DNA of 60,000 bases, taken from positions 16,432,001-16,492,000 of the forward strand of contig CM060732.1 of assembly GCA_030704615.1 (NCBI GenBank). The letters run 5' to 3'. The translations under genes were made by a program, and so were the position numbers. Source of the DNA: Takakia lepidozioides. Lineage: Eukaryota > Streptophyta > Takakiopsida > Takakiales > Takakiaceae. The notes under the pieces are model-generated. The model saw nothing but the letters and a program-made list of their open reading frames with translations, was not told where the DNA came from and did no database searches. This document shows positions 44,741 to 54,783 of the stretch, one piece after another (position 1 is the first letter of the stretch; each line of letters starts with the position of its first letter).

Positions 44741-47700
44741 TTATTTGCCTTTGATAAAGTTGTCAAAGACTTTTCGGTCATTTGCATCAAGAACATATGT
44801 GTTTGACTTGACATTGTACTTTAAACATGCTAACGCGATAATGGAATCCAAATCAACCATCATGTTATCCGTCAAATCGTACGTATAGACCCCTCCTCGA
44901 ATTTTTTGGTACCATGCTAACCCAATCTCCATATGAGAAGGACGCTCCAATAAATCAACAGAATCCCTACATTCTACAAACCGCTTATTGATTTTCTTCC
45001 GCATTCTTTGAACCCTGCCCAAATACCAAGTGCCTTTGGTTGCTCCTCTGCAGGTTTTCCCTGGTCTACCTTTCCTGTTTGTAGTTTGGATCGCAGTCTC
45101 CCCATCAACAAAAAATACAGCACAATCCGAACCCAATCCCAAGCTCGTGGCTTTGTTGCTGGTAGTTGGTTTGTTTTCTCGGCAAAACAACATCGATGCA
45201 CTTCTTACTCGTGTCAATCTATCCTTGGATAGAGTAGGGTTGCCATTGAGTTGGCTAACCAAAGTGCTTTTGAATATGGTCTTCCCGTCTACTTTGACAA
45301 ATGGAACCACTGCCTTCGATCCATCTTTCTCTTGTTCAAACTCATCAATGACAGCATCCAGAGTATGTCTCAATTCACTTTGAACAAGTACCTCTTCCGC
45401 ATGATCATCCAAAGGTTGGCTCAAAACATCCTCCATTGAATTCGAAGGCCCGCACACCAATTCATCTTCCACGACCTCATTTTGAATATGTGTGTCTGCA
45501 TTAAGAGGACAAATAGAATCTATGGCATTGACATCATCACCCTCCTCTTCCATGCTTTTGAATAGCTCGACCTCCATTTGTCTCTCAATTGTCCATGGCT
45601 CATTCCACCAATCCAAGTTTGTTGCTTTGTTTGGTTTCATCCCAAGTTTATGGCATAAAAGTTGCGCTTCTAGAAATCCAGTTTTCAAAGCCTCCACAAT
45701 GCAATCATCCGATTGGACAGTAGAAAAGTCGGACAAATCAGCAAGGGGGATACCTGGCTTCTTCTCCAAAGAAGACCATATGTGTTCTTGTTTCTTGTGA
45801 GCTCTTGAGAACTTGGGTCCTTTTGGATTCGCCTCGAACTCGGATATGCGTGTTAATGCTCCCGCACTCTCAATCAAATCACACCCGTCATATGTCCTCT
45901 CATTCCGTGACATACCTCCCACTTTGCTGAAGAATATTTCACACACATCTGAACCAACAAGGCTCAAAGGAACTTGCACATGATTAAACTTATCCTTGAA
46001 CAATTTGATAAGTAGAACCACGTAGTGGCATGAAATTTGTAAATCCAAGTATGCTTCCCTGCTAATGAAGAAGGATTTCAGATTATACACCTCGTGCTGG
46101 AATAGCCACAACTTCCACAATCTGAAAAAAAAATGATACCTTCGCAGCAGATTGTACCCTCTCACACAATGACATGTGAGGAGACAAAAAAATGTCGATG
46201 TAGCATGAAATGATGTATAGGTAAATTTCAGTACCTTTGGTCCTCTCTCTTCGATGATTCACAGTTGATTGTAACTCCCTCAAACAAGCTTGCACCTTCC
46301 GAGATGCCAGTCGTTGAGCTGCTGCCCAATTCTGTCGATCTTCTCTTTTGATATCACATTCCCGAAGTCCATGCTTGTCCACTGAAAATGAATGGTAGAC
46401 CAATAACACATGATTCAATGTAGCAACCTCATCACCCAACACCAAAGTCCGTGATGCACTGTCCAAGGGATTTACCAATTTTTTCCCATTGTGGATGAAG
46501 TCCTGATCATGGAGTCCGTATATATCTCCCCCGTTGCACACTCGACCTGTAAACAACCATCCTTCCCAAGGGATGCAAAATCTACTTCCAGCCCCATTGG
46601 CATAATCTTCTAACATCACTTTTCTCCTCCTACTATCTCCGTCTGAAGCATGCCCAATTATAGGCCCAACCACGTCCCTCACATATTTGTCCCACAACTG
46701 TCTCACCACTTCCCATTGTGATCTCACAAAATTGTTGTCAAATCTATTGCAAGTGAGCTGGATTACCAATACCAATCGAGGTAACCGTACATGTAGAGGA
46801 TTTGCTATCAACACTCTAGCATAATGGGCAACCACATTGTTTTTGAATGCCTCCACAATATGTTGGTACCCTGATTCCCCTTCTCCCACTTGCACCACAA
46901 AATTTGAAATACATACATGGTTGTCTTGAAGCCCACAAAACCCGAGAAGGGTGTCATCCCTAGCAATCCAACGTACCAATCGCTTCACAACAGTTTCATC
47001 TTCGGCCACCATCACTGGGATGCTTCCCAATGGAATATTTGCATCTTCCATCACATCTCTGTAAATTCCAGCCACATGCTGAAATATATCATCCGTTTCT
47101 CCCGCTCTATACTTCAAACCTTTCCTCAAAGACCGTCTTGTAGTATCAATAGAAGGACCCCCACATTTGAAGCCAAAAAATGATGCAATCTCGGACCCCC
47201 CCAAAGCTGCACAGTCTCAAACATTGTTTTTGTGCTAGTACCATACCTCTTCCCTTGTGGAGACCTGTCAATATTCTTGCCCATATCAACAAGAAAATCC
47301 CACAAACTTTCTTTTCCTTCAAAATCCCCCCTCCTATGTGCATCAACAATATCACGACAAAATTTGAGAACATCTCCTCTTTCAATTGCCTCAATCCCAG
47401 ACTCCTTCAAACTCCTACATCGCACAGACAATGATGCCACTTTGGTCCTGGCCTCCCACAATTTGAACCTCAACTGCCTCAACTCCTGTCTGTTTTTGTA
47501 AACTTGTTTGACAATCTCCGCATTTCCAAGATATGACAACCTTCTTCCCTTGCCAGTATCTCTCTCCCCTCTACATTCCATGGCACCTCTTTCTCTATAT
47601 ACCCTCATTCTGAAGTCATTTTCCAAGGGAATGGAAGAACATGCTGAACATCTCAAGTTTGGAAATGGCTCCCCATCCAATGACACTCTAAAACAATCCG

Positions 47701-49153
47701 CGTGCCGAAACGTACCAACAACCTTATGCTCTTGATTGTTTAGAGTGATGGTTGCATTTGTCAACGGCTCGACATACCACTTCTTTCCTCCCTTGCTATC
47801 TTGAAGGAATGGTTTCAGACTTATTCTCTGCTGGTTGTACTCCCACCATTCATCCCATAGGCCCCAACACAAACTGTCTCTTCCTTTGTTGCATTGGGAC
47901 CTTTGCTGTAATTGTCAATCCTCGATCAGATCTCCCCGTTGGGCAGCGTCAACACAAGCGTATGGAGTTTGTGACGAGGATGCTCCCATTGTTGATGCCA
48001 CAATTGGATTGTCAAGTGGTGGGGACGGCAACACAGGTTGACTGACCAAGAAAGAGCTTAGATCCCGTTGCTTTACATCTTTGGCAATCATAGGCTTTGG
48101 AGGCCTTCCTCTCTTTTTGCAAGGTCCTTCACTACTTCCAACCTTCTGGCAAATCTCTGCATCGACATGAGTTTTTCCTTTCACATGCTCTGTCAAAGAA
48201 GATTGCAAAGAACCTGTCCTTGGAAACAAGAGTAGCCACTTCGAATCCAGTGGGCACCTAATCCTTATGGAACCCAACTGCGAATAGTCTCCAATTGTGG
48301 CTTCCACAATCTCAAATCTGTTTCCAGGATTGTCCTCACAAAACCGAGCGACTTCCTCTAATGCCTCCTTCACCCTGTTCTTCTTTGCGTCTAATGCTTC
48401 ATCTGCATTTACAGGGCTGATGACACATTGTGATGAACCCTTCCCATGACGCCTCTCATAGGCTATGCGATGCCCCTCACTCCTCAAATGAGATCTCATA
48501 AAGTTTGCACATGCATCATATGGTTTGTTTTTCCCAGACCGTGCATAAACATCCTCACACTCAACACACCATATGTGGAACATTGCTTGTCCTTGTTGAT
48601 CCTTTGTCATCAGCTCAAACTTGTCACATCGTCCTTCTGCAGAGATTTTCCTTTCAACGGCTCTAATCTCTTTCTGCCATTTTTGAATATCGTTGGATGT
48701 AGCCAACGTGCTGCACAATCTACCAGATCTCTGCTGAAGTGCATGCTCATGTGCATGGTCTTCATTTCCACCATCGCCAGCAAAGGGTGTATCAGGGTCC
48801 ATCCTCATCTTGGTAGACACTGGTGCCGGGTCCTCGCCTGGTCTGTCCTCATGCAAGATCGTAGAACCACTGGAAGATAGAGGTCTTTTCAATCCTTGGT
48901 CCCCATCATTTTGGTCTGAAATCTTAATGTGTACAGTATCCCCTTTCAGAACCATCCTCTCTTCTTGCTTGGCTGAAAGGACACTACCCCCCATGGAAAG
49001 GAAATGAAATTTTGCTGAGACAAGCTCATCACCTATAATTTCTGCTCGGATGCATTTGTATGTGACACCTTGCATAGTGAACACAGAACCAAGCCTGTTT
49101 GGTGATGCATCTCCTCCAACAAGCAGGACTTTTACTTCCAACTCTTCTTCCAT
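44741..49153 (-). pseudogene. transposase of the 10.3-kb element: zinc-finger-like, AT-hook, DDE-type core
   Basis: One frame series of about 1460 codons in four pieces. N-terminus from ATG 49153 (MEEELEVKVLLVGGDAS); a C2-H2-like motif (CVECEDVY..., HLRSEGH, about 48575-48470); a second Cys/His patch ending HVKGKTH (about 48170); an AT-hook KKRGRPPKP (about 48118-48090). Then GTFRHADCF, C-S-A-C and a basic helical stretch; then the core with candidate catalytic residues D in MVAEDETVV (about 47000), D in GHASDGDSRRRK (about 46643) and E in GSDVCEIFFSKVGGMSRNER (about 45940). Between them HDQDFIHNGKKLVNPL and GLRECDIKREDRQNWAAAQR recall the insertion domain of P-element/THAP9 proteins, while the E block recalls the hAT end. 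Lesions: in-frame TGA at 47915, one-base shifts in a G5 run (about 47160) and a T9 run (about 46127). No catalytic residue is lost. Confidence 0.75.
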
Positions 49154-49323
49154 GATGAGTTCACCTGCAAAATGCAATGAAAACATTTCAAATCAGACCT
49201 TGATAGACCAATAACAAAGCACCCGGGTTGGAAGGTTCCAAAGTCCTGTTTTATACAACCCTATAGGCTGTCCAAGTAGGAACTACGTTCATAAGAGGAT
49301 GAAATGTATACAGAAGCAAGTAC

Positions 49324-49790
49324 CTGATTGATGAGTTTGATGTTGTTAATTTTTGCTGCTGCTATTGACCAAATGCTGCTACTTCCACTGCTGGTAGCCC
49401 TCTTGGGTGATCCTGAACCCACAGTCCATCCTTGCATCAGCGGCTAGCCCTCCCTCCACACTAACATATTTAAATACAAAGTTCTGTCAAACTCCCTACG
49501 ATGTTGCATGAAGAAATCTCACCTTGTTGACAATATTGTCCCACCGCTGTGGATCAAATTTATAGAACTCCTGCCAGCGCTGTTCCTTGCTCCAAATCTG
49601 GCCCTCTTGGATGATTTTGCGCCCACGATCCTCTCCCTGCATCAACAGCTACCCCTCCTTCCACACTAACAATGCGTACATCATGCCTTTGCAGCTACTA
49701 CTGTGGCTTCCAGTTGACCATCTACCCATCCAGGTTTCTTGTAGCTATCATTCCACATGGAATCATAGGTAATCTGGAGCTTGGAATCCG
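49324..49790 (-). other. candidate 5' exons or leader of the transposase gene
   Basis: Minus-strand segments with splice-like borders: MADSKLQITYDSMWNDSYKK (ATG at about 49791), then a segment encoding GQIWSKEQRWQEFYKFDPQR before GTGAGA at about 49525, then a segment ending at a GTACTTG donor at 49323. A CAG acceptor (about 49165) precedes the first codons of the main frame. Phase could not be made to agree across all joins, so this is only suggestive. Confidence 0.3.
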
Positions 49791-50226
49791 CCATCTGGAA
49801 ATCTAGGGACGACTCTGATAATAGGGAAAAACAGGCTGAAATGTGTTGAAGAAGGTACCTTCATTAGCAGTCCCTTGTTCTATCTATTATCTTTTTTTAG
49901 GTACTGTCATGCTACCACCTCGGCAGCAACTTGCAAAGTCACTCCAGAGCACCGCAGATCCACCCAACGAGCTAACTTACAGAATTCAATACATATGCTT
50001 CAGGGCTGAGTCTGATGAGAGGGGAAAAACAGGCTGAAACAGGTCAAACCAGAAGGTGCCCTCAGGCTGAAATACGTTGAAGAAGGTACCTTTCATCAGC
50101 AGTGCCTTGCTTTATCAATTGCGCTGTTGCCGCTGCTGTTTCCAGTTGACCATCCACCCACATTGTCCCACCATTGACTGGGGTCAGAAAAGTTCTCATT
50201 CCAAAGCTTCTCTTCATCTCTGTGGT

Positions 50227-50905
50227 GCTATTGTAGGGTGACTTCAATGCCCAAGTGGGCAAAGGGCTCCATCAGGACGATATCATTGGGTCTTCTGGTG
50301 AGGACGAGCTGAATTCTAATGGCAGATGGTTAATTAACTGTCTGGAAGAGCTTCAGCTTTTGACCTTGATTAACAAGACAAGAGGTGACCAAGTGCAGTG
50401 GACTCGTGAAAAATCCCAAACTGGGGAACGTTCCATTGTGGACTATATCATAATGGACAAAAATTGTTCCCCCAGTGTGCCAATGTGTTGATCGACAGAA
50501 CTGATATTGGTACCTCTGTCCACTTTCTGGACTGAGATCAAAAGGTGTTTTCCCAAGGCCAGAGTAGAAGAGATTCTCAAGGACCTGGACCTGGATCCGC
50601 AAGTCTTGACCCTGCTGGATAAATCAGACTTAGAGGCTGTAGTGTCCAAAGCCATGTCTATTGCCATGAGATTGTCTGATGAAAATGAAGTTAGGCATAA
50701 AACTTCCCTGAACTTGTTTCTAGTCAGTGACATGGGGGAGGACATCTTGGATGACCTCAAGGGTCCACCCACTCTCGGCACTAGACTGAAATTTAAACTC
50801 AGGGAAGGAAGCCTACCTTTGAACATGAAACAGAAGCAGAGAGGAAAGGGGGAGTGCACTCTCCCAAGTGAACCTGCATCATTCAGTTGGCAAGACCGTG
50901 TCTGA
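50227..50905 (+). mobile_element. LINE deletion fragment, plus strand
   Basis: Begins with GDFNAQVGKGLHQDDIIGSS of the APE endonuclease, continues through QWTREKSQTGERSIVDYIIM and LIDRTDIGTS (endonuclease end). It then jumps into the C-terminal region of ORF2 (EEILKDLDLDPQVLTLLDKS, DMGEDILDDLKG, KQKQRGKGEC). The whole RT is absent. The same protein is found on the minus strand at 51378-54077, so the pair forms an imperfect inverted repeat. Confidence 0.82.
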
Positions 50906-51589
50906 AAAATTGATCCATTTGAAGACACCACGGTGCAGCTGAGCACAGCCTGACATGACAACAATTAAACATCATACTGAGACAAGAGAAGCAGTCAAGG
51001 ACACAGTCATGCATATGGCAGCAAGTGATCACCCTTCAAACATGATTGAAAACATACATGAGGTCAAAGGCAATAAGAAATCAGCGAAGGGTACTGCAGC
51101 TAACAGTTGGAGTGTCTTTAAAGACAAAGGGAAGAGAAAGAAACACTTCACTGGCAATGAGGGGAGGCTGTGGAAACGCCAAGAGGATGGCACAAATGAT
51201 AGAAATAACAGGGCTGGGCAAAGGATCCTGCAGGAAGAAGAAAGGGTATGTCAGCATGGAAAGGACGTGCGGCTCATTCCAACAAAAGGGGAACATTCGT
51301 GCAGTTAAGTACAACAACCAATTGCCCTTCAATTATGGCTGGAATTTTCCAAAAGGCGAGGGATGATAAGGATGAGATTGTACTCATAAGACGTTGTTTG
51401 CCGTAGCCTTGTGGCCATTGACCCCGCGCCCAGTTTCAGTGGGAACAAAAGGAACAGGGCTGACGTTGGTAGTAAGACTTACCATCGTATAAGGAATTAA
51501 TCCGGGTTTTCCAGATATCCTCTAGAAAACCCTTCACACAAGCATCAATCTGCTGTGTGTGATTTGCCCAAAAACTAGGCCTCAGGAGG

Positions 51590-53316
51590 GCCTGGGCTTT
51601 TGGCTCAGCCTCGAGACTTTCAAAGTTGGTAAACAGGGGTACAGGCACAATTCCCTTGATAGAATTGAAGAGAGCCTCTCTTTGGTGAGAGAACCCGGAC
51701 AGCGTATCAGAAAATGAATACTGTCTTCAGATTGCCCACACAACGGACAATTGCACTCTCCCTTTCCTCTCTGCTTCTGTTTGCTGTTCAAAGGTAGGCT
51801 TCCTGCCCTGAGTTTAAATTTCAGTCTAGTGCCGAGAGTGGGTAGACCCTTGAGGTCATCCAAGATGTCCACCCCCATGTCACTGACTGGAAACAAGTTC
51901 AGGGAAGTTCTCTGCCTAACTTCATTTTCATCAGACAATCTCATGGCAACAGACATGGCCTCAGACACTACAGCCTCTAAGGCAGATTTATCCAGCAGGG
52001 TCAAGACTTGCGGATCCAGGTCCAGGTCCTTGAGAATCTTTTCTACTCTCTTCTGCCAGGACTTAGCCTGTTTGACAGGGCGGTCCTGTTTCCAAGATAT
52101 AGAGTCAATCAACTTAGGATATCTGGTGTTGGGCATATGTTGCAGCTGACCCCACCATCTGACCTTGAATTCATCTCGTCGGGAGCTTAAGGATGGAATG
52201 CCAAACTCACCCCGAACAGCCACATTGGCTGTTTTGGAGCATGCTGACATACACTCCTTAAGCACCCCCACTTGAATGGATTCTAGAGACTTAGCCTGGT
52301 TGGAGTTATCAACCCATATAGCAGATCCGTACTCCAAGGCAGGTCTAATAACGCGACAAAGCATGGTTTTCTTAACCTCAGAGATGACCCCTCTGCAGTG
52401 GAAAAATTTAGTGAGCCCCAGAGCTTTGCCCTTGCCAGTTCGAACAACTTTCCGGATATGTGCATCCCAATTACAATTGGAGGAAAACTCAACGCCCAGG
52501 TAAGTGTAGGAAGGGAGGACCGGGATCTCTTGGCTACCCCACTGCCACTTAAGATCACTTCCTCCCTCTCCTCTGTCGTTGAATGCTACCACTGCACATT
52601 TGCTGACATTAGCCTCTAGCCCCCAAAGATCAAAGTATCTCTTCGCGCAATTAATCAACTCCTGGTGTGATGCCACGGTAGTTCCCCGGTTCTTCTCTGT
52701 CACCCTTCTTGTATAGACTGACAATGACCCCCTGTCGCCAGCGAAAGGGGATCATTTCAGTCTTCCAGATAAGGTTAAAGAGGAGAACTAGGGCCTCTAT
52801 CATGGGATCGCCACCGTGCTTGATAAGCTCGTTGACAATACCATCAGGTCCACCAGCTTTATATCCATTTAAATGTTCAATTGCTTCCACAATCTCAGAA
52901 GAACTAATGGGAGCGTTATAAGCCATTGAAATATACTCCAGTTCATCAGGGCTGTTTTGAATCATAGGAACAATTTTTCCAACTGTGTCCCTCCATTCAG
53001 CAGAAGACCCCTCACTGTTAGACCTAGAAGTTCTGCCAAGGATACTATAGTGATTTTCAAAGGTTTTGACAATGTCAACCGATGAAGTCACCACTGCACC
53101 TTTAGTAGTCTTCAGCGCTTGTACTTGCTGACCATTTTTAGGCTTGTACAAACGTTGAAGGGCCAACCATAATTTCTTGTCATTACCACCATGGTGGTTT
53201 GAGTTTATTTCACTGTATAACTTATCCCAGTATAATTTCTTCTGAGACCTAACAAGCTGATTGATATCTTTCCGGAGCTGATAGTACCTCGCCCACAATT
53301 CTCTGTTGGTTTTCAA
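51590..53316 (-). pseudogene. LINE reverse transcriptase, catalytic centre deleted
   Basis: The first frame (53316-52651) holds the RT N-terminus: KLWLALQRLYKPKNG, EIVEAIEHLNGYKAGGPDGI, PFRWRQGVIVSLYKKGDREE and PGNYRGI. The second (52724-51582) resumes at HQELINCAKRYFDLWGLEAN, then PSYTYLGVEFSSN, VIRPALEYGSAIWV and the C-terminal knuckle CPLCGQSEDSIHFLIRCPG. About 150 residues between, including the (Y/F)ADD active site, are gone, and the joint changes frame. The knuckle at about 51755 fits the CCHC motif that ends many LINE ORF2 proteins. Confidence 0.9.
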
Positions 53317-53945
53317 ATTGCAGCACTCTTTATAGAGGGCTCGTCCTCACCAAAAGGCCCAATGATATCGTCCTGATGGAGCCCTTTGCCCACCCGGGCA
53401 TTGAAGTCACCCAATAGCACTACCTGACCTTTGGCAAGGAACGAAGCACAGTCCAGCTTTACATCTTCGAAGGCTTTGTCTGCGTCAGCACTAAGGGTCC
53501 CCTCTGTGGGCATGTAAACACAACCCACAAATAGGTCCTTCGTACTCATGCCGCCCTTCAGATTCAGTTTTAGCCAGATACTATGTTCGTACCTCAAACC
53601 CTTGTTGATAATTTCACAATTATCAAACAAGAAATCACGGACAAAGAATCCAACCCCTTTTTGACCGCGTTTGGCAGAGGCTGCCTTGAGAGTACACATC
53701 CTACCTGCCCATTTATAACCATTGACATCTCCAACCAGTTTATCCGAAGTTTCCCATGTTTCTTGCCCAGCACAGATATGAATATCATTAGTCCGAAGGA
53801 CTTGTCCCACTTCGAGTTGTTTCCTTTGGTTAGTAAGCCCTGAGAAGTTGAAAGTGGCCAGCCGCAAGCCAGCCCTTTGCATGTGAATTGTTTGTCGACA
53901 TCTAGGTAGCTTGGGATTGCTCCTGGACGCCCAACCGTTCTGCAA
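53313..53945 (-). pseudogene. LINE APE-type endonuclease, C-terminus deleted
   Basis: Exonuclease-endonuclease-phosphatase fold used for target-primed reverse transcription. Visible: LRLATFNFSGLTNQRKQLEV (N-site), DIHICAGQETW (catalytic E), KGVGFFVRD, VYMPTEGT, VVLLGDFNARVGKG (D and N). The final SDH-type motif is missing because the frame ends at GEDEPSIKSAAI, a deletion joint. Confidence 0.9.
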
Positions 53946-54556
53946 AGGGGGGACAGTTACCCCATGTGTAGATTTTGCTCGTCTTGTGTAAACTCTTGAG
54001 TACCAAATCCTTCAGATTCAGGACGTTCAGGTTCTGTACACTTAGGGGCATCTTGTCCCTCTGGCTGTTTGGATTCAATAAGGATGAGAATAGGCCTAAT
54101 ACAGTGAGTACAACCATTGTGTCACGCCAATCATTATTAGGAAAGAAAATAGGCCTAATGTGCTCATTACCTCTGATGACTGGGAATCTTGATGCCCATG
54201 TCCTCCTGTCATTGCTGCACAACAATCCGCCACCACACCCGCATATCATCACCGATCAGCCCAGGCCTGCCCCACATTCCCGCGCACTTACTTCATCCCC
54301 TTCGATTCCTGCCCTCTACATACATCACAACCTCAAACCTTCTCCCAAATCAGTGCCCTCACCACATTCTGGTGCCCTCACCACATTGTTCTACCATGCC
54401 CTGTGGAGAGGAGGGGAGAGGAGAGGAGGAAAAAGAGAAAGCCCGCGGAAGGGAAGGCGAACGCGGGAGAGGAGGAGAAAGAAAAGAGAAAGCCGCGGGA
54501 GGTCAGGGGAGAAAGATCGTGGAGCGAAAAAAAAAAAAAAAACAAACATACAAAAC

Positions 54557-54624
54557 GACGATTCCACGATTCGATCCCGGGATGCATCGCGGCGGAATCG
54601 CCATTCTTACCACTACACTATCCC
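54557..54624 (-). ncRNA. tRNA-derived sequence (Gly-UCC-like), degenerate
   Basis: Minus strand GGGATAGTGTAGTGGTAAGA has a good RNA polymerase III A box (TAGTGTAGTGG, 54610-54620), and a B-box-like GGGATCGAATC lies at 54568-54578. An anticodon-like loop ATTCCGC would place UCC. The acceptor and T stems do not pair, so it is not a working tRNA; a SINE head or tRNA pseudogene is likelier. A long T run follows on this strand. Confidence 0.45.
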
Positions 54625-54635
54625 TAAAAACTCAA

Positions 54636-54735
54636 CAACCCCCTCCTGTAAAATTATATTTAAGGTGTTTTAAACCCCCCTCTGTATGTATAATGTTGTA
54701 CATGGGGGGGTTTAAAATACCCCCTCCTATGCACG
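54636..54735 (+). repeat. right subterminal motif cluster with a hairpin
   Basis: CCCCCTCCTGTA, CCCCCCTCTGTATGTATA and CCCCCTCCTATG at about 54640, 54674 and 54720 repeat the left-end motif. TTTTAAACCCCCC (about 54668) and GGGGGGTTTAAAA (about 54706) form a perfect stem. Confidence 0.7.
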
Positions 54736-54759
54736 CACGTGGCTGGTACATTTAATGAG

Positions 54760-54775
54760 GAGTGCACCCCCCGGG
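54760..54775 (-). repeat. right terminal inverted repeat
   Basis: GAGTGCACCCCCCGGG, exact reverse complement of the left end. Confidence 0.95.
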
Positions 54776-54783
54776 ACCTTTTG
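54776..54783. repeat. right 8-bp target site duplication
   Basis: ACCTTTTG, identical to 44430-44437. Confidence 0.95.

Larger units (their letters stand above)
51378..54077 (-). mobile_element. non-LTR (LINE) retrotransposon with 12-bp target duplication, internally deleted
   Basis: Flanked by ATAAGGATGAGA at 51366-51377 and 54078-54089. The minus strand reads 5' leader, APE endonuclease, RT and C-terminal zinc knuckle; the 3' end is CTTATGAGTACAAT, the same as in the copy at 56381, with no poly-A tail. Two internal deletions (in the endonuclease at about 53335 and across the RT catalytic centre at about 52680) leave it unable to move. It sits inside the 10.3-kb DNA transposon. Confidence 0.9.
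44438..54775 (-). mobile_element. 10.3-kb DNA transposon with 8-bp TSD and 16-bp perfect TIRs (P/hAT-like)
   Basis: The ends are exact: TIR CCCGGGGGGTGCACTC at 44438-44453, its perfect reverse complement at 54760-54775, and ACCTTTTG on both flanks. Inner TIR similarity continues loosely (AT(T)AAA..TGT then CACGTGCGT on both sides). Eight-base duplications are made by hAT and P superfamily elements among others. The element holds a long minus-strand transposase gene (44741-49153), clusters of subterminal motifs, a complete-ended LINE insertion (51378-54077) and another LINE fragment (50227-50905). Removing the LINE with one copy of its duplication gives about 7.6 kb. Confidence 0.93.

Noticed and set aside
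46120-46140. 18-base GTATC...TTTCAG stretch looking like a mini-intron in the transposase
   Set aside because: Far too short to splice, and removing it does not restore the downstream frame; a one-base slip in the T9 run explains the shift.
54557-54624. functional tRNA-Gly gene
   Set aside because: Acceptor and T stems do not pair; only the promoter boxes and a loop are tRNA-like.
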